Positions 1 through 7,580 of a stretch of DNA of 14,119 nt are shown piece by piece (within the stretch, counting starts at the first letter, position 1; each line of letters begins with the position of its first letter). Where the stretch lies: contig CAYPHJ010000113.1 of the NCBI GenBank assembly GCA_964410485.1, positions 1-14,119 of the forward strand. Reading direction: 5' to 3'. Origin of the DNA: CAYPHJ01 sp964410485. GTDB lineage: Bacteria; Desulfobacterota; Binatia; UBA9968. A model generated the notes under the pieces. It did no database searches. It saw only the letters and a list, made by a program, of their open reading frames with translations, and was not told the DNA's origin. The position numbers and the translations under genes were made by a program.

Positions 1-333
1 TCCTCAGAATGACATTCAGAAAAGGCTCCAGGGCGACGGATCCTAGAACAAGGGCAGCCGAGGACCCCAATTTTCATAAGAGCACCAAAACTATTAGCAA
101 ATCCGAAGCACGAAATCCGCAACAACGCGCCCGGCGCGCGCTTCCGAAGCAAAGCGCCAAACAAGATAGTCTTTGCAATCTTTGAGTTTTTTGTGGTTAA
201 AATGCTTTTATCTTTGTGTTGTATGCCCTGGGGTAGTGGGGAACTTTGAACCTTGAACTTGGAACGCTGAACCGCGCGCGGTGCGCGCAGCCTTTGCGCC
301 TTTGCGTCTTGCCGGGAGATCGATCTTTTGAGT
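1..333. other. Gene-free left edge, rich in short degenerate repeats
   Basis: No ORF here looks like a real gene. The stretch is packed with degenerate tandem microrepeats: a 7-bp array at 99-126 (AAATCCG, AAGCACG, AAATCCG, CAACAAC), a 9-bp array at 170-196 (TCTTTGCAA, TCTTTGAGT, TTTTTGTGG), the composite heptamer element at 238-288 and an 8-bp pair GCCTTTGC at 290-305. The first 16 bases contain TCCTCAGAATGACA, which I recall as a fragment of another widespread environmental repeat; that is memory, not a search. No Rho-independent terminator for hflX is evident. Confidence 0.6.
238..288 (-). repeat. Composite repeat copy 1: GC core plus five heptamers
   Basis: Read on the minus strand, the 15-base core GCGCGCACCGCGCGC (288-274) is followed after one base by five 7-bp units in exact register: GTTCAGC, GTTCCAA, GTTCAAG, GTTCAAA, GTTCCCC (272-238). 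Immediately beyond, at 236-226, comes CTACCCCAGGG, which recurs exactly at 5492-5502 next to copy 3. The element begins about 45 bases past the hflX stop, in the same orientation as hflX. Confidence 0.75.
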
Positions 334-1623
334 TTATGAACCATTGGTGCTGAGCCTCTTTCTCAGTTGCCCGGCGAGCTTCCGAGTGACGAGCGCGGTC
401 ACACGAATTTGATCGCTCTCATATGTTTCCTCAATGATCCGGCCGCGCTCACGTAACAGTGCGACCAGCGCCCCGTCACGTGGCGACAAGTAGAGCTGAA
501 GCCGTTCCTTGCCGCGGTCCAGGATCGCTTGGATCAAAGCGAGCAACTCATCGAGACCGCTCCCGGTGAGTGCGGAGATCGGACAAACACCTTCGGCGTC
601 GCCTTTCGTGAAAATCCCCCGGGGCAGCGGCGACACGGTATCTATTTTGTTCGGCACCAGGATGGACGGAATATCTCCAGCGCCGATTTCACTCAGCACC
701 TTCTCGACCACCTCGATCTGCTCCTCAAAGAGCGGATTGGCCATGTCCACGAGATGCAGCAACAGATCCGCCTTTCTGACTTCCTCCAATGTGCTTTTAA
801 AAGCCTCAATCAAGGAGTGGGGCAGCTTGTTGATGAATCCCACCGTGTCGACGATCATCACCTTGTCGCCGTTCGGTAGCCGTAGCGCTCGTGTCGTGGG
901 ATCCAACGTGGCAAATAGCTTATCCTCGACGAAAACACCGGCACGCGTTAGCGTATTCATTAGCGTCGATTTTCCGGCATTCGTGTAACCCACCAGAGCA
1001 ATCATGGCAAATGGAACTTCTTCGCGCTCCTGGCGCTGCAAACCGCGGGTTCGCTCAACGGTTTTGAGTCGGCCTTTTAGATGGCTAATCCGTTCACGAA
1101 CCCGTCGCCGGTCGACTTCCAATTGCGTTTCACCGGGTCCACGCGTCCCAATACCGCCTCCAAGTCTGGACAAGTGGGTCCACTGGCGCGTGAGGCGGGG
1201 CAACAAGTACTCCAACTGCGCCAATTCAACTTGAAGTTTTCCTTCGTTACTTCGGGCTCTTTGCGCAAATATATCAAGTATTAGTTGATTACGATCGACG
1301 ACCCTGATCTTGAACGCAGATTCCAGGTTGCGTTGTTGCGCCGGCGTTAAATCTTCATCGACGATAACGACGTCCGGGTGCAGCTCACCGAGGGCGTTCT
1401 GGATTTCGCTGACTTTACCCCGGCCGATCAGAGTGGCTGGAGTGACGGTTTTCAGCTTCTGCGTAAACCGGTGAACTACCTCGGCTCCCGCGGTGTCCGC
1501 CAGCCGATCTAGCTCGTCGAGCGTGTGTTCGAGGGGAAGCTGATGATCTTGCCGCGCCAACTCGACGCCGACAACAACGGCTCTTTCCCTGGCGCGATGC
1601 GAATGGAAATTATAATAATTCAA
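334..1623 (-). CDS. hflX: GTPase HflX
   Basis: HflX is a TRAFAC-class GTPase that binds the 50S subunit and helps split or rescue stalled ribosomes, notably in stress. The 429-residue product has the HflX N-terminal domain (about 15-200) with the family signature GGGIGTRGPGE around 155-165. The G domain follows: G1 GYTNAGKST (212-220), G2-type FATLDPTTR (237-245), G3 DTVGF (259-263), G4 NKID (325-328), G5 SAL (350-352). A short C-terminal domain ends the protein; length is normal for the family. The start is TTG: an in-frame TAG lies three codons upstream, no other start precedes the conserved region, and AGTAGGT sits a few bases before it. A TATAAT box at 1667-1662 would give a leader of roughly 30 bases. 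It follows dnaE on the same strand after a repeat-filled gap of about 280 bases, so it is probably transcribed separately. Confidence 0.95.
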   Translation of the reverse strand: MNYYNFHSHRARERAVVVGVELARQDHQLPLEHTLDELDRLADTAGAEVVHRFTQKLKTVTPATLIGRGKVSEIQNALGELHPDVVIVDEDLTPAQQRNLESAFKIRVVDRNQLILDIFAQRARSNEGKLQVELAQLEYLLPRLTRQWTHLSRLGGGIGTRGPGETQLEVDRRRVRERISHLKGRLKTVERTRGLQRQEREEVPFAMIALVGYTNAGKSTLMNTLTRAGVFVEDKLFATLDPTTRALRLPNGDKVMIVDTVGFINKLPHSLIEAFKSTLEEVRKADLLLHLVDMANPLFEEQIEVVEKVLSEIGAGDIPSILVPNKIDTVSPLPRGIFTKGDAEGVCPISALTGSGLDELLALIQAILDRGKERLQLYLSPRDGALVALLRERGRIIEETYESDQIRVTALVTRKLAGQLRKRLSTNGS

Positions 1624-1661
1624 CGGTACCTACTAAAGCTCATCCAGTCCTTTCGATTATC

Positions 1662-1667
1662 ATTATA
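1662..1667 (-). promoter_or_regulatory. Possible -10 box of hflX
   Basis: A perfect TATAAT on the minus strand lies 38 bases upstream of the TTG start of hflX. No good -35 hexamer is found 16-18 bases further upstream (TAGGCG at the 17-base spacing is poor), so this is a tentative promoter. The short leader it implies contains the AGTAGGT ribosome-binding candidate. Confidence 0.35.
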
Positions 1668-1727
1668 TACCCCTTTAACCCCGACGCCTATCCCTACCAC
1701 CCGGCATATAGCATATGGCGTATCGCA

Positions 1728-1764
1728 GCGCGCACCGCGCTCCGTCCCAGGTTCCAAGTTCCCC
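1728..1764 (+). repeat. Composite repeat copy 2: GC core plus three heptamers
   Basis: The core GCGCGCACCGCGC (1728-1740) is followed by TCC and then three in-register 7-bp units, GTCCCAG, GTTCCAA, GTTCCCC (1744-1764). The terminal GTTCCCC is shared with copies 1 and 4. It lies between dnaE and hflX and points against both. Confidence 0.7.
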
Positions 1765-1772
1765 CACAGAGG

Positions 1773-1928
1773 GTTGAGAGTCGAGAGTTTAGAGTTGAGA
1801 GACAGAATCAACTCTCCACTCTCAGCTCTCCCCGCTCAACCCTCAACTCTCCACCCTCGACTTTCACGTCGAACTTCGAACCTTGAACTGATATTGCCTC
1901 TCAACCCTCCACTCTCCACCCTTGGAAC
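1773..1928 (+). repeat. Long degenerate 7-bp array entering the dnaE 3' end
   Basis: From 1773 to 1891 the sequence can be cut into 17 consecutive 7-base units without losing register: GTTGAGA, GTCGAGA, GTTTAGA, GTTGAGA, GACAGAA, then TCAACTC, TCCACTC, TCAGCTC and similar units, ending in GAACTTC, GAACCTT, GAACTGA. A second stretch (TCAACCC, TCCACTC, TCCACCC, TTGGAAC) runs 1901-1928 and forms the last codons and stop of dnaE. A period of 7 is not a multiple of 3, so the array was not shaped by protein coding. Confidence 0.75.
1783..1823. repeat. Inverted repeat in the dnaE-hflX spacer
   Basis: The two halves of the heptamer array face each other: the arm at 1783-1798 (GAGAGTTTAGAGTTGA) pairs with 1808-1823 in 14 of 16 positions, leaving a 9-base loop. 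No T-run follows on either strand, so an ordinary Rho-independent terminator is not supported, though it may still form RNA structure in the dnaE 3' UTR. Confidence 0.55.
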
Positions 1929-4900
1929 GCAACGCGCTCACCGAAAAGTTTTTCTACCGATTCGTGTAGTTCAGGGGAGACTGTAATCCGTACCTGGTGG
2001 GGCAGCTCGATGATGGTTTCTCCGCTGTTCGGAGCCAACAAATGGAGAACCACCGTACAAGGACCAGGGAAACCTAAAAGCGTGTCGCGTAACTGGACAA
2101 GCTCCCGGGCAGATATTTCACTCTCGCGGATGTAAAGATGAATCTTATCACTGCCCCCGTTACCTTTTTCTTTGCCGTTGCCGCCGTTAGCGCGCGCCTT
2201 GCTCGCCGCCTGAGCGAGCGGCTCGATCTCGTTGGCAATGACCTGCATTCTCTCTTCGCCAACTTCCAGGCGTCCTTGAACAAAGATGGGCTCGTCGGAG
2301 GCGAGCATGTCCATACACTTGCGATAAGTGTCCGGCCAGGCGATAACCTCGATAAAACCGGTCTTGTCCTCCAGGTTAAAACTGCCGTAGCGATCACCCT
2401 TTTTTGTGTTGCGCAGTCGTAAAGCCGAGACCACACCGCCGAGTTTAACATCTCCGGGTAGCGCTTTCTCCTTCAAATCCGAAATGCCACCACTGGCAAT
2501 CTTCTTTATGATCTTCTCGTACTTGTCCAGCGGATGGCCGCTAATATAAAAGCCCAAGGCTTCTTTTTCGTGGGCCAAAGACTCCTGCGCCGACCACGGC
2601 GGAACCGAAGGATAAATGTCGGCAGCCCTTTTGCCTGCTTTCTCACTCCCGCCCAGCACGGCAAAGATATCGATCTGATTGCTTTCCTGGCTGCGCTGAT
2701 GCGCCTGACCCGCCTTCATAGCATCGTCTATTGCCGAGAAAATTGCCGCTCGCGATATGTTCGTGGAATCAAACGCGCCGCACTTGATCAAGCTCTCGAT
2801 GACACGCCGATTTACCGTGGTCAAATCGACACGCCGGCAAAAATCGAAAAGCGATGCAAAATTTCCGTCATTCTCTCGAGTCTGTAAGATGACCTCAACT
2901 GCTTTCTCGCCGACGTTTTTGACCGCCGCCAGGCCAAAGCGGATCTTATCGCCGACCGGAGTAAAATCGGCGCGGCTTTCGTTGACATCCGGAGCGAGAA
3001 CCTCGATGTTTTTGGCGCGGCATTCGGCCAGATTTTTAATGACCTTATCTGTGTCACCCATCTCGGATGTCATTAATGCAGCCATGAACTCGACGGGAAA
3101 ATGGGCCTTGAGATAGGCGGTCTGAAAGGAGACCAACGCGTACGCCGCCGAATGGGATTTGTTGAAGCCGTAGCGCGCAAAGGTCTCCATCTGATCGAAG
3201 ATCTCGCCGGCCCTTTGCTCGTCGATCTTGTTCTCTCGCGCACCCCCGACAAAGCGCTGCCGCTGAGCGGCCATTTCTTCCGGGTCTTTCTTCCCCATCG
3301 CTCGGCGCAAAATATCGGCGTCTCCCATGGTATAGCCGGCCAGTACTTGGGCGATTTGCATCACCTGCTCCTGATAGACAATGACACCGTAGGTGTCTTT
3401 TAAAATAGGTTCCAGCAAAGGATGCAGGTATTTGATTTTTTCTTTGCCATTCTTGCGCTTGATGTATTCTTCGGCCATCCCGCTGTCCAGGGGACCCGGC
3501 CGGTAGAGCGCCAGGATGGCGACAAGGTCTTCAAAACAGTTCGGCCGGATCTTTACGGTCATCTCGCGTATGCCTGTGCTTTCAAGCTGGAATACTCCGG
3601 TAGTGGCACCGCTGCACAGCAGGCGGTAGGTCTTCTTATCGTCCAACGGTAGATTGCCGATATCCACCTTTGTACCGAGCGTCACCTCGATGAGTTTTAA
3701 ACAGTCATGAATAAGAGTCAGCGTCTTCAGCCCGAGAAAATCGAACTTCACAAGCCCTATTTTTTCCACGCTCCCCATGTCGTACTGCGTTACAATGCCG
3801 CCCTCTTTATCGACAAAAAGCGGCAAGTGATCGACCAGCGGCAAATTTGATAGCACGACGCCTGCCGCATGGGTCGAGGCGTGACGCGTCAAACCTTCGA
3901 GCCTAAGGGCGTGATCGATCAGGTCTTTGATACGCGGGTCGTTCTTAATCAGCTCCTGGAGGCGCGGCTCCATGTTGATCGATTCGGCCAGCGGATGATC
4001 GAATCCCTGTTTGGGCGCGGGAATCAGCTTGGCAATAGCATCGGTTTCAGCGAACGAAAACCCGAGTGCGCGCCCGACGTCTTTAATTGCCGCCTTGGCT
4101 TTGAGCGTTCCAAATGTCGCGATTTGCGCTACCCGATCCTCGCCGTACTTGTCTTTGACATACTGGATCACCTGAGCTCTACCGCGAATACAGAAATCCA
4201 CATCGATATCCGGCATCGAACGTCTCTCCGGATTGAGAAAGCGTTCGAACAGTAAGACATGGCGGATGGGATCGAGATCGGTAATTTTGAGCGCATAAGC
4301 AACGAGGCTGCCGGCTGAAGAGCCCCGTCCGGGTCCAACTGGAATACCGTTTTTTTTGGCGTAATTGATGAAGTCGGCGACGATGAGAAAGTAGCCTGGA
4401 AATTGCATTCTCTTGATCACATCTAACTCATAACTGAGCCTGTCTTCGTATGTTTTTCTGGTCTCTGAGTCTATGACTCCCGCCAGTCTTTCGTCCAGAC
4501 CGCTGCGTGCCAGCTCATCGAGATAGTCATCCAGGCTAACTTCCTTGGGCGGCTCAAATGCAGGGAAATGGTATTTGCCAAATTCGATCTCCACATTGCA
4601 GCGCTCAGCGATCTCCGCCGTTCTTTCCACCGCCCCCGGACAGTAATCAAAACCTTGTGCCATCTCCTCGGCCGATTTGAGATACAGCTCGTCGGTTTCC
4701 ATCTTGAGACGGTTCTCTTCCTGAACGGTCTTGCCGGTCTGAACGCAAAGAAGCACATCGTGCGACTGGTAATCGTCGCGCTCGCCATAGTGGCAGTCGT
4801 TAGTCGCGACAACAGGAAGCGAGAGATCTTTCGCCAGCTCGACGAGAATCCGATTCACCTTTTCTTGTTCGGCGAGCTTGTTGTCCTGAATCTCAATGTA

Positions 4901-5425
4901 GTAGCGATCGGGGAAAAGCGCCGCATACGTTTGCGCGGCCGTCCTCGCCTTTTCCATGTTACCGGTTGACACCGCCTGCGACAGCTCTCCTTGCAGGCAA
5001 GCGCTCAACGCAATCAGACCGCCGTTCAGCTGTTTGAGCAGTTCTTTATCGATGCGCGGCTTGTAGTAGAACCCTTCCCTGTAGGCGAGCGACACCAACT
5101 TGCACAGGTTTCGATAGCCCTCCTGATTCATGGCAAGGAGAATCAAATGGTTATTGTATTCTTTCGGTCCTTTATCGACGCCTTTTTTTTCGAACCGGCT
5201 GGTCGGCGCGACATAAATCTCACAACCGATGATCGGCTTGACACCCCGGCTCGCCGCTGTGCGATAAAATTCGATGGCACCGAACATGTTGCCGTGATCG
5301 GTCATGGCCACTGCAGATTGCCCCAGCCGCTTGATTCGATCGATTAGCTTGTCCACTTTGTTGGCGCCGTCGAGAAGACTGTATTCCGTGTGGCAGTGTA
5401 GATGAACAAAACGAGATGGCTTCAT
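1901..5425 (-). CDS. dnaE: DNA polymerase III subunit alpha
   Basis: This is the catalytic subunit of the replicative DNA polymerase (C-family), 1174 residues from the chosen ATG, close to the usual length near 1160. An N-terminal PHP domain shows HLH (H8, H10), TDHG (D43-H44), E69, H93, C143, and ND-H (D210, H212), i.e. an apparently complete metal site, unlike the degraded one of E. coli. The palm carries PDIDVDF (D406, D408, D410) and the third Asp at D562 in KFDFLG. A clamp-binding motif QIDIF is at 917-921 and an OB fold spans about 994-1065. The frame is open up to a GTG at 5479, but that 18-residue extension is encoded partly by a GC-rich repeat, whereas MKPSRFVHLHCH matches the normal N-terminus. 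The last residues (about QGWRVEG) and the stop are encoded by a heptamer repeat. Confidence 0.97.
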   Translation of the reverse strand: MKPSRFVHLHCHTEYSLLDGANKVDKLIDRIKRLGQSAVAMTDHGNMFGAIEFYRTAASRGVKPIIGCEIYVAPTSRFEKKGVDKGPKEYNNHLILLAMNQEGYRNLCKLVSLAYREGFYYKPRIDKELLKQLNGGLIALSACLQGELSQAVSTGNMEKARTAAQTYAALFPDRYYIEIQDNKLAEQEKVNRILVELAKDLSLPVVATNDCHYGERDDYQSHDVLLCVQTGKTVQEENRLKMETDELYLKSAEEMAQGFDYCPGAVERTAEIAERCNVEIEFGKYHFPAFEPPKEVSLDDYLDELARSGLDERLAGVIDSETRKTYEDRLSYELDVIKRMQFPGYFLIVADFINYAKKNGIPVGPGRGSSAGSLVAYALKITDLDPIRHVLLFERFLNPERRSMPDIDVDFCIRGRAQVIQYVKDKYGEDRVAQIATFGTLKAKAAIKDVGRALGFSFAETDAIAKLIPAPKQGFDHPLAESINMEPRLQELIKNDPRIKDLIDHALRLEGLTRHASTHAAGVVLSNLPLVDHLPLFVDKEGGIVTQYDMGSVEKIGLVKFDFLGLKTLTLIHDCLKLIEVTLGTKVDIGNLPLDDKKTYRLLCSGATTGVFQLESTGIREMTVKIRPNCFEDLVAILALYRPGPLDSGMAEEYIKRKNGKEKIKYLHPLLEPILKDTYGVIVYQEQVMQIAQVLAGYTMGDADILRRAMGKKDPEEMAAQRQRFVGGARENKIDEQRAGEIFDQMETFARYGFNKSHSAAYALVSFQTAYLKAHFPVEFMAALMTSEMGDTDKVIKNLAECRAKNIEVLAPDVNESRADFTPVGDKIRFGLAAVKNVGEKAVEVILQTRENDGNFASLFDFCRRVDLTTVNRRVIESLIKCGAFDSTNISRAAIFSAIDDAMKAGQAHQRSQESNQIDIFAVLGGSEKAGKRAADIYPSVPPWSAQESLAHEKEALGFYISGHPLDKYEKIIKKIASGGISDLKEKALPGDVKLGGVVSALRLRNTKKGDRYGSFNLEDKTGFIEVIAWPDTYRKCMDMLASDEPIFVQGRLEVGEERMQVIANEIEPLAQAASKARANGGNGKEKGNGGSDKIHLYIRESEISARELVQLRDTLLGFPGPCTVVLHLLAPNSGETIIELPHQVRITVSPELHESVEKLFGERVAFQGWRVEG

Positions 5426-5471
5426 TGCGGTAGCTACGTCATTAGCATAAAGATACGCGCCCGACAATTGT

Positions 5472-5502
5472 GCGCGCACCGCGCGCGCCAGCTACCCCAG
5501 GG
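5472..5502 (+). repeat. Composite repeat copy 3: GC core without heptamers
   Basis: The full 15-base core GCGCGCACCGCGCGC (5472-5486) is followed after five bases by CTACCCCAGGG (5492-5502), the same 11-mer that lies beyond the heptamers in copy 1. Here no heptamer separates them, as if the tandem part had been lost or never gained. It overlaps the spurious GTG extension of dnaE. Confidence 0.65.
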
Positions 5503-5574
5503 AGAATATTGCACCACAGAGGCGCTGAGTACCTAGTGCGGCACAGCCGCAACCAATGAGAAGCAGATTTTTGC

Positions 5575-5671
5575 ACCACGAAGGCACGAAGAGCACGAAG
5601 GAAAATAGATGTTGCCCCGAAGGGGCAACAGAAGAAAAGTATTTCTTCGTGGCCTTCGTGTCCTTCGTGGT
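5575..5671. repeat. Large inverted repeat around a perfect hairpin
   Basis: The left arm at 5575-5600 has units ACCACGAAG, GCACGAAG, AGCACGAAG. The right arm at 5645-5671 has CTTCGTGGC, CTTCGTGTC, CTTCGTGGT, the same family inverted. Midway lies a perfect hairpin, GTTGCCCC (5611-5618), GAA loop, GGGGCAAC (5622-5629). Together they could fold as a structure of nearly 100 bases in either transcript or as a cruciform in DNA. Confidence 0.7.
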
Positions 5672-5805
5672 GAGGCGGTATTTTCTCATTGATTCAGCAA
5701 CTTACGACCCGAATGCCTGAAAATTTGCGCAGATGGAGAAAACTTTCAGCCATAGTAATACGAAGCCATCACAGTATCCCAAGCAAGTTTAGCGGAGGTC
5801 CTCTC

Positions 5806-5832
5806 TTCTCCCCCGCGCGGCGCGGGGGAGAA
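5806..5832. repeat. Perfect GC-rich hairpin
   Basis: TTCTCCCCCGCGC (5806-5818) and GCGCGGGGGAGAA (5820-5832) are exact reverse complements around one central base. In RNA this would be a very stable stem with a small loop. No T-run follows on the minus strand, so it is not a canonical terminator for guaA, whose stop lies at about 6048. Confidence 0.65.
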
Positions 5833-5842
5833 AGAAGGAACC

Positions 5843-5869
5843 CTTCGTGTCCTTCGTGCGCTTCGTGGT
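5843..5869 (+). repeat. Three-unit 9-bp array (CTTCGTG family)
   Basis: Units CTTCGTGTC, CTTCGTGCG, CTTCGTGGT are in exact 9-base register and in the same orientation as the array at 5645-5671. Confidence 0.7.
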
Positions 5870-5947
5870 GTAAATCGTATTTACCCGCGAATCCATCAAT
5901 GCACAAGTATTTAATCGCAGCTTGCGAACAATTTCGACTATTGCAGT

Positions 5948-6024
5948 GCAGAGAAAGCGCAGAGGTGTTTCTTCTCAAAAAAACTGATCCTTCTCCGATC
6001 TCTGCGATCTCTGTGCCTCTGTGG
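5948..6024. repeat. Facing CAGAG / CTCTG repeat arms
   Basis: The left arm at 5948-5965 (GCAGAGAAAGCGCAGAGG, near-periodic) faces a right arm at 6000-6024 (CTCTGCGAT, CTCTGTGC, CTCTGTGG). It follows the same plan as 5575-5671 but with a different repeat family and poorer complementarity. It sits just past the guaA stop. Confidence 0.55.
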
Positions 6025-6047
6025 TGAATCTACGGGCGGTGCGGGCG

Positions 6048-7580
6048 CTATTCCCATTCTATTGTCGCGGGGGGTTTTGATGAGACGTCATAGACCACCC
6101 GGTTCACGCCCGGCACTTCATTGATGATGCGGCTGGAAAGTCTCCCCAACAAATCCGCCGGCAAATCTACCCAGCTGGCGGTCATACCGTCCTGACTGTC
6201 AACGACGCGCAGCGCGATGACGTTTTCGTAGCTGCGCTCATCCCCCATGACTCCGACAGTCTTAACAGGCAACAAGACGGCAAAGGATTGCCAGACCTTT
6301 TCGTAAAGCCCGGCAGCCTTGATTTCCTCCAGAACGATAACGTCCGCGGCGCGCAGGACCTTGAGCCGCTCCTCCGTCACTTCGCCGAGGACACGAATAG
6401 CCAAGCCTGGTCCTGGAAACGGCTGCCGCTGGATCATCTCCGGCGGCAGACCCAGCTCTTTTCCCAAACGCCGCACTTCGTCCTTAAATAACTCACGCAA
6501 GGGTTCGATGAGCTTGAATTTCATGTTCGTCGGCAGGCCACCGACGTTGTGATGCGTCTTTATCGTAACGGATGGGCCGACGAAGGACACCGATTCGATG
6601 ACGTCGGGATAGAGCGTCCCCTGCGCGAGAAACTCGATTGTGCCGAGCTTGCCTGCCTCTTCTTCAAAAATCTCGATAAACTTATGCCCGATCCTCCGCC
6701 GTTTCTCTTCGGGGTCCTCGACACCCTTCAAAGCGCTCAAAAAACCTTTGCTCGCATCAACGTAACGGAAGCTCTGGCCGAAACGCTCGACAAACAACCC
6801 GCACACGCGCTCCGCTTCACTTTGCCGCAGTAAACCGTTGTTGACAAAGACACAGATAAGACGTTCGCCAATGGCCCGCTGAACCAGGGTTGCGGCAACC
6901 GACGAATCGACACCCCCACTCAGCGCACAGAGAACGCGGCCGTCACCGACTTGCCTGCGAATCTGCGCGACCGACGTTTCGATGAAACGCTCCATTGTCC
7001 AGGACGGCTGAGCGCGGCAGATGCGGAATACAAAATTCTCCAAAATGTCCTTGCCGCGCGGCGTGTGCACGACCTCGGGATGGAATTGCACGCCAAAAAA
7101 CCGTCGGCTCGGATCGCTAAACGCGGCGATGGGCGAATTTGGACTGTGAGCTACGATTTCCCATTCTTTCGGGATAGCGGTCATCTTATCGCCGTGGCTC
7201 ATCCAGACCCGGATCGGTTCCTTCGCGCTAAACCCGTGGAACAGATCGGCATCCTTGTCGATAACCAGTTCAGCCGGTCCATATTCGCGCCGCTCGGAGC
7301 GCGCCACCTCCCCACCGTGGGCGAGATTGATCACTCCCATCCCATAACAGATGCCCAAAAAAGGGACCGGCAGTTGCAAAATGGCCCTGCCAATTCTGGG
7401 AGCGTTTTCCTGATAGACGCTGGCAGGACCACCGGAGAGGATGATCCCTTCCGGCTTGAGCGCTTGAAGTTTCTCTAGTGGAGTATTGAATGGATGGATC
7501 TCGCAATAAACACGGGCCTCGCGGATCCGCCGGGCTATGAGCTGGGTGTACTGCGAACCAAAATCGAGAACGACAATCAT
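6048..7580 (-). CDS. guaA: GMP synthase (glutamine-hydrolysing)
   Basis: GuaA converts XMP to GMP using ATP and the ammonia released from glutamine, the last step of de novo GMP synthesis. The 510 residues comprise a class I glutaminase (1-190) with catalytic C78 in GICYGM and H167/E169 in FGVQFHPE, an ATP pyrophosphatase domain with the P-loop SGGVDSS (221-227), and the dimerisation domain ending in the conserved KPPATIEWE. Length is typical. The ATG overlaps the guaB stop as ATGA, pointing to translational coupling; no separate strong ribosome-binding site is seen. One oddity: the residue after GICYGM is Gly82, where the class I amidotransferase pattern normally has Gln (or Glu/His). Confidence 0.97.
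   Translation of the reverse strand: MIVVLDFGSQYTQLIARRIREARVYCEIHPFNTPLEKLQALKPEGIILSGGPASVYQENAPRIGRAILQLPVPFLGICYGMGVINLAHGGEVARSERREYGPAELVIDKDADLFHGFSAKEPIRVWMSHGDKMTAIPKEWEIVAHSPNSPIAAFSDPSRRFFGVQFHPEVVHTPRGKDILENFVFRICRAQPSWTMERFIETSVAQIRRQVGDGRVLCALSGGVDSSVAATLVQRAIGERLICVFVNNGLLRQSEAERVCGLFVERFGQSFRYVDASKGFLSALKGVEDPEEKRRRIGHKFIEIFEEEAGKLGTIEFLAQGTLYPDVIESVSFVGPSVTIKTHHNVGGLPTNMKFKLIEPLRELFKDEVRRLGKELGLPPEMIQRQPFPGPGLAIRVLGEVTEERLKVLRAADVIVLEEIKAAGLYEKVWQSFAVLLPVKTVGVMGDERSYENVIALRVVDSQDGMTASWVDLPADLLGRLSSRIINEVPGVNRVVYDVSSKPPATIEWE

Larger units (their letters stand above)
5426..6047. other. Repeat-filled spacer between guaA and dnaE
   Basis: This 622-base space has no convincing gene. 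Apparent ORFs translate the repeats, giving low-complexity products such as the TTKDTKATKK type. It holds composite repeat copy 3, a large inverted structure around a perfect hairpin (5575-5671), a second GC hairpin (5806-5832), and two more 8-9-bp arrays. No clear dnaE promoter was seen; TTGTCG with TAATGA 17 bases on, close to the dnaE start, is too weak to call. Confidence 0.65.

Noticed and set aside
1773..1928. CRISPR-like array
   Set aside because: Units are 7 bases, contiguous and degenerate, with no spacers, and there are no cas genes.
1525..1986. 153-residue plus-strand ORF between hflX and dnaE
   Set aside because: It translates the 7-bp array and the antisense ends of two real genes.
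5426..5479. 18-residue N-terminal extension of DnaE from a GTG
   Set aside because: The extension is partly encoded by composite repeat copy 3, while the ATG at 5425 gives the standard family N-terminus.
5492..5689. 65-residue minus-strand ORF beginning MRKYRLTTKDTKATKK
   Set aside because: It is a translation of the CTTCGTG/CACGAAG repeats and the hairpin; this type of product is a well-known false ORF.
5689..6027. 112-residue plus-strand ORF in the guaA-dnaE spacer
   Set aside because: It runs through the GC hairpin and two repeat arrays, with no ribosome-binding site and no recognisable domain.
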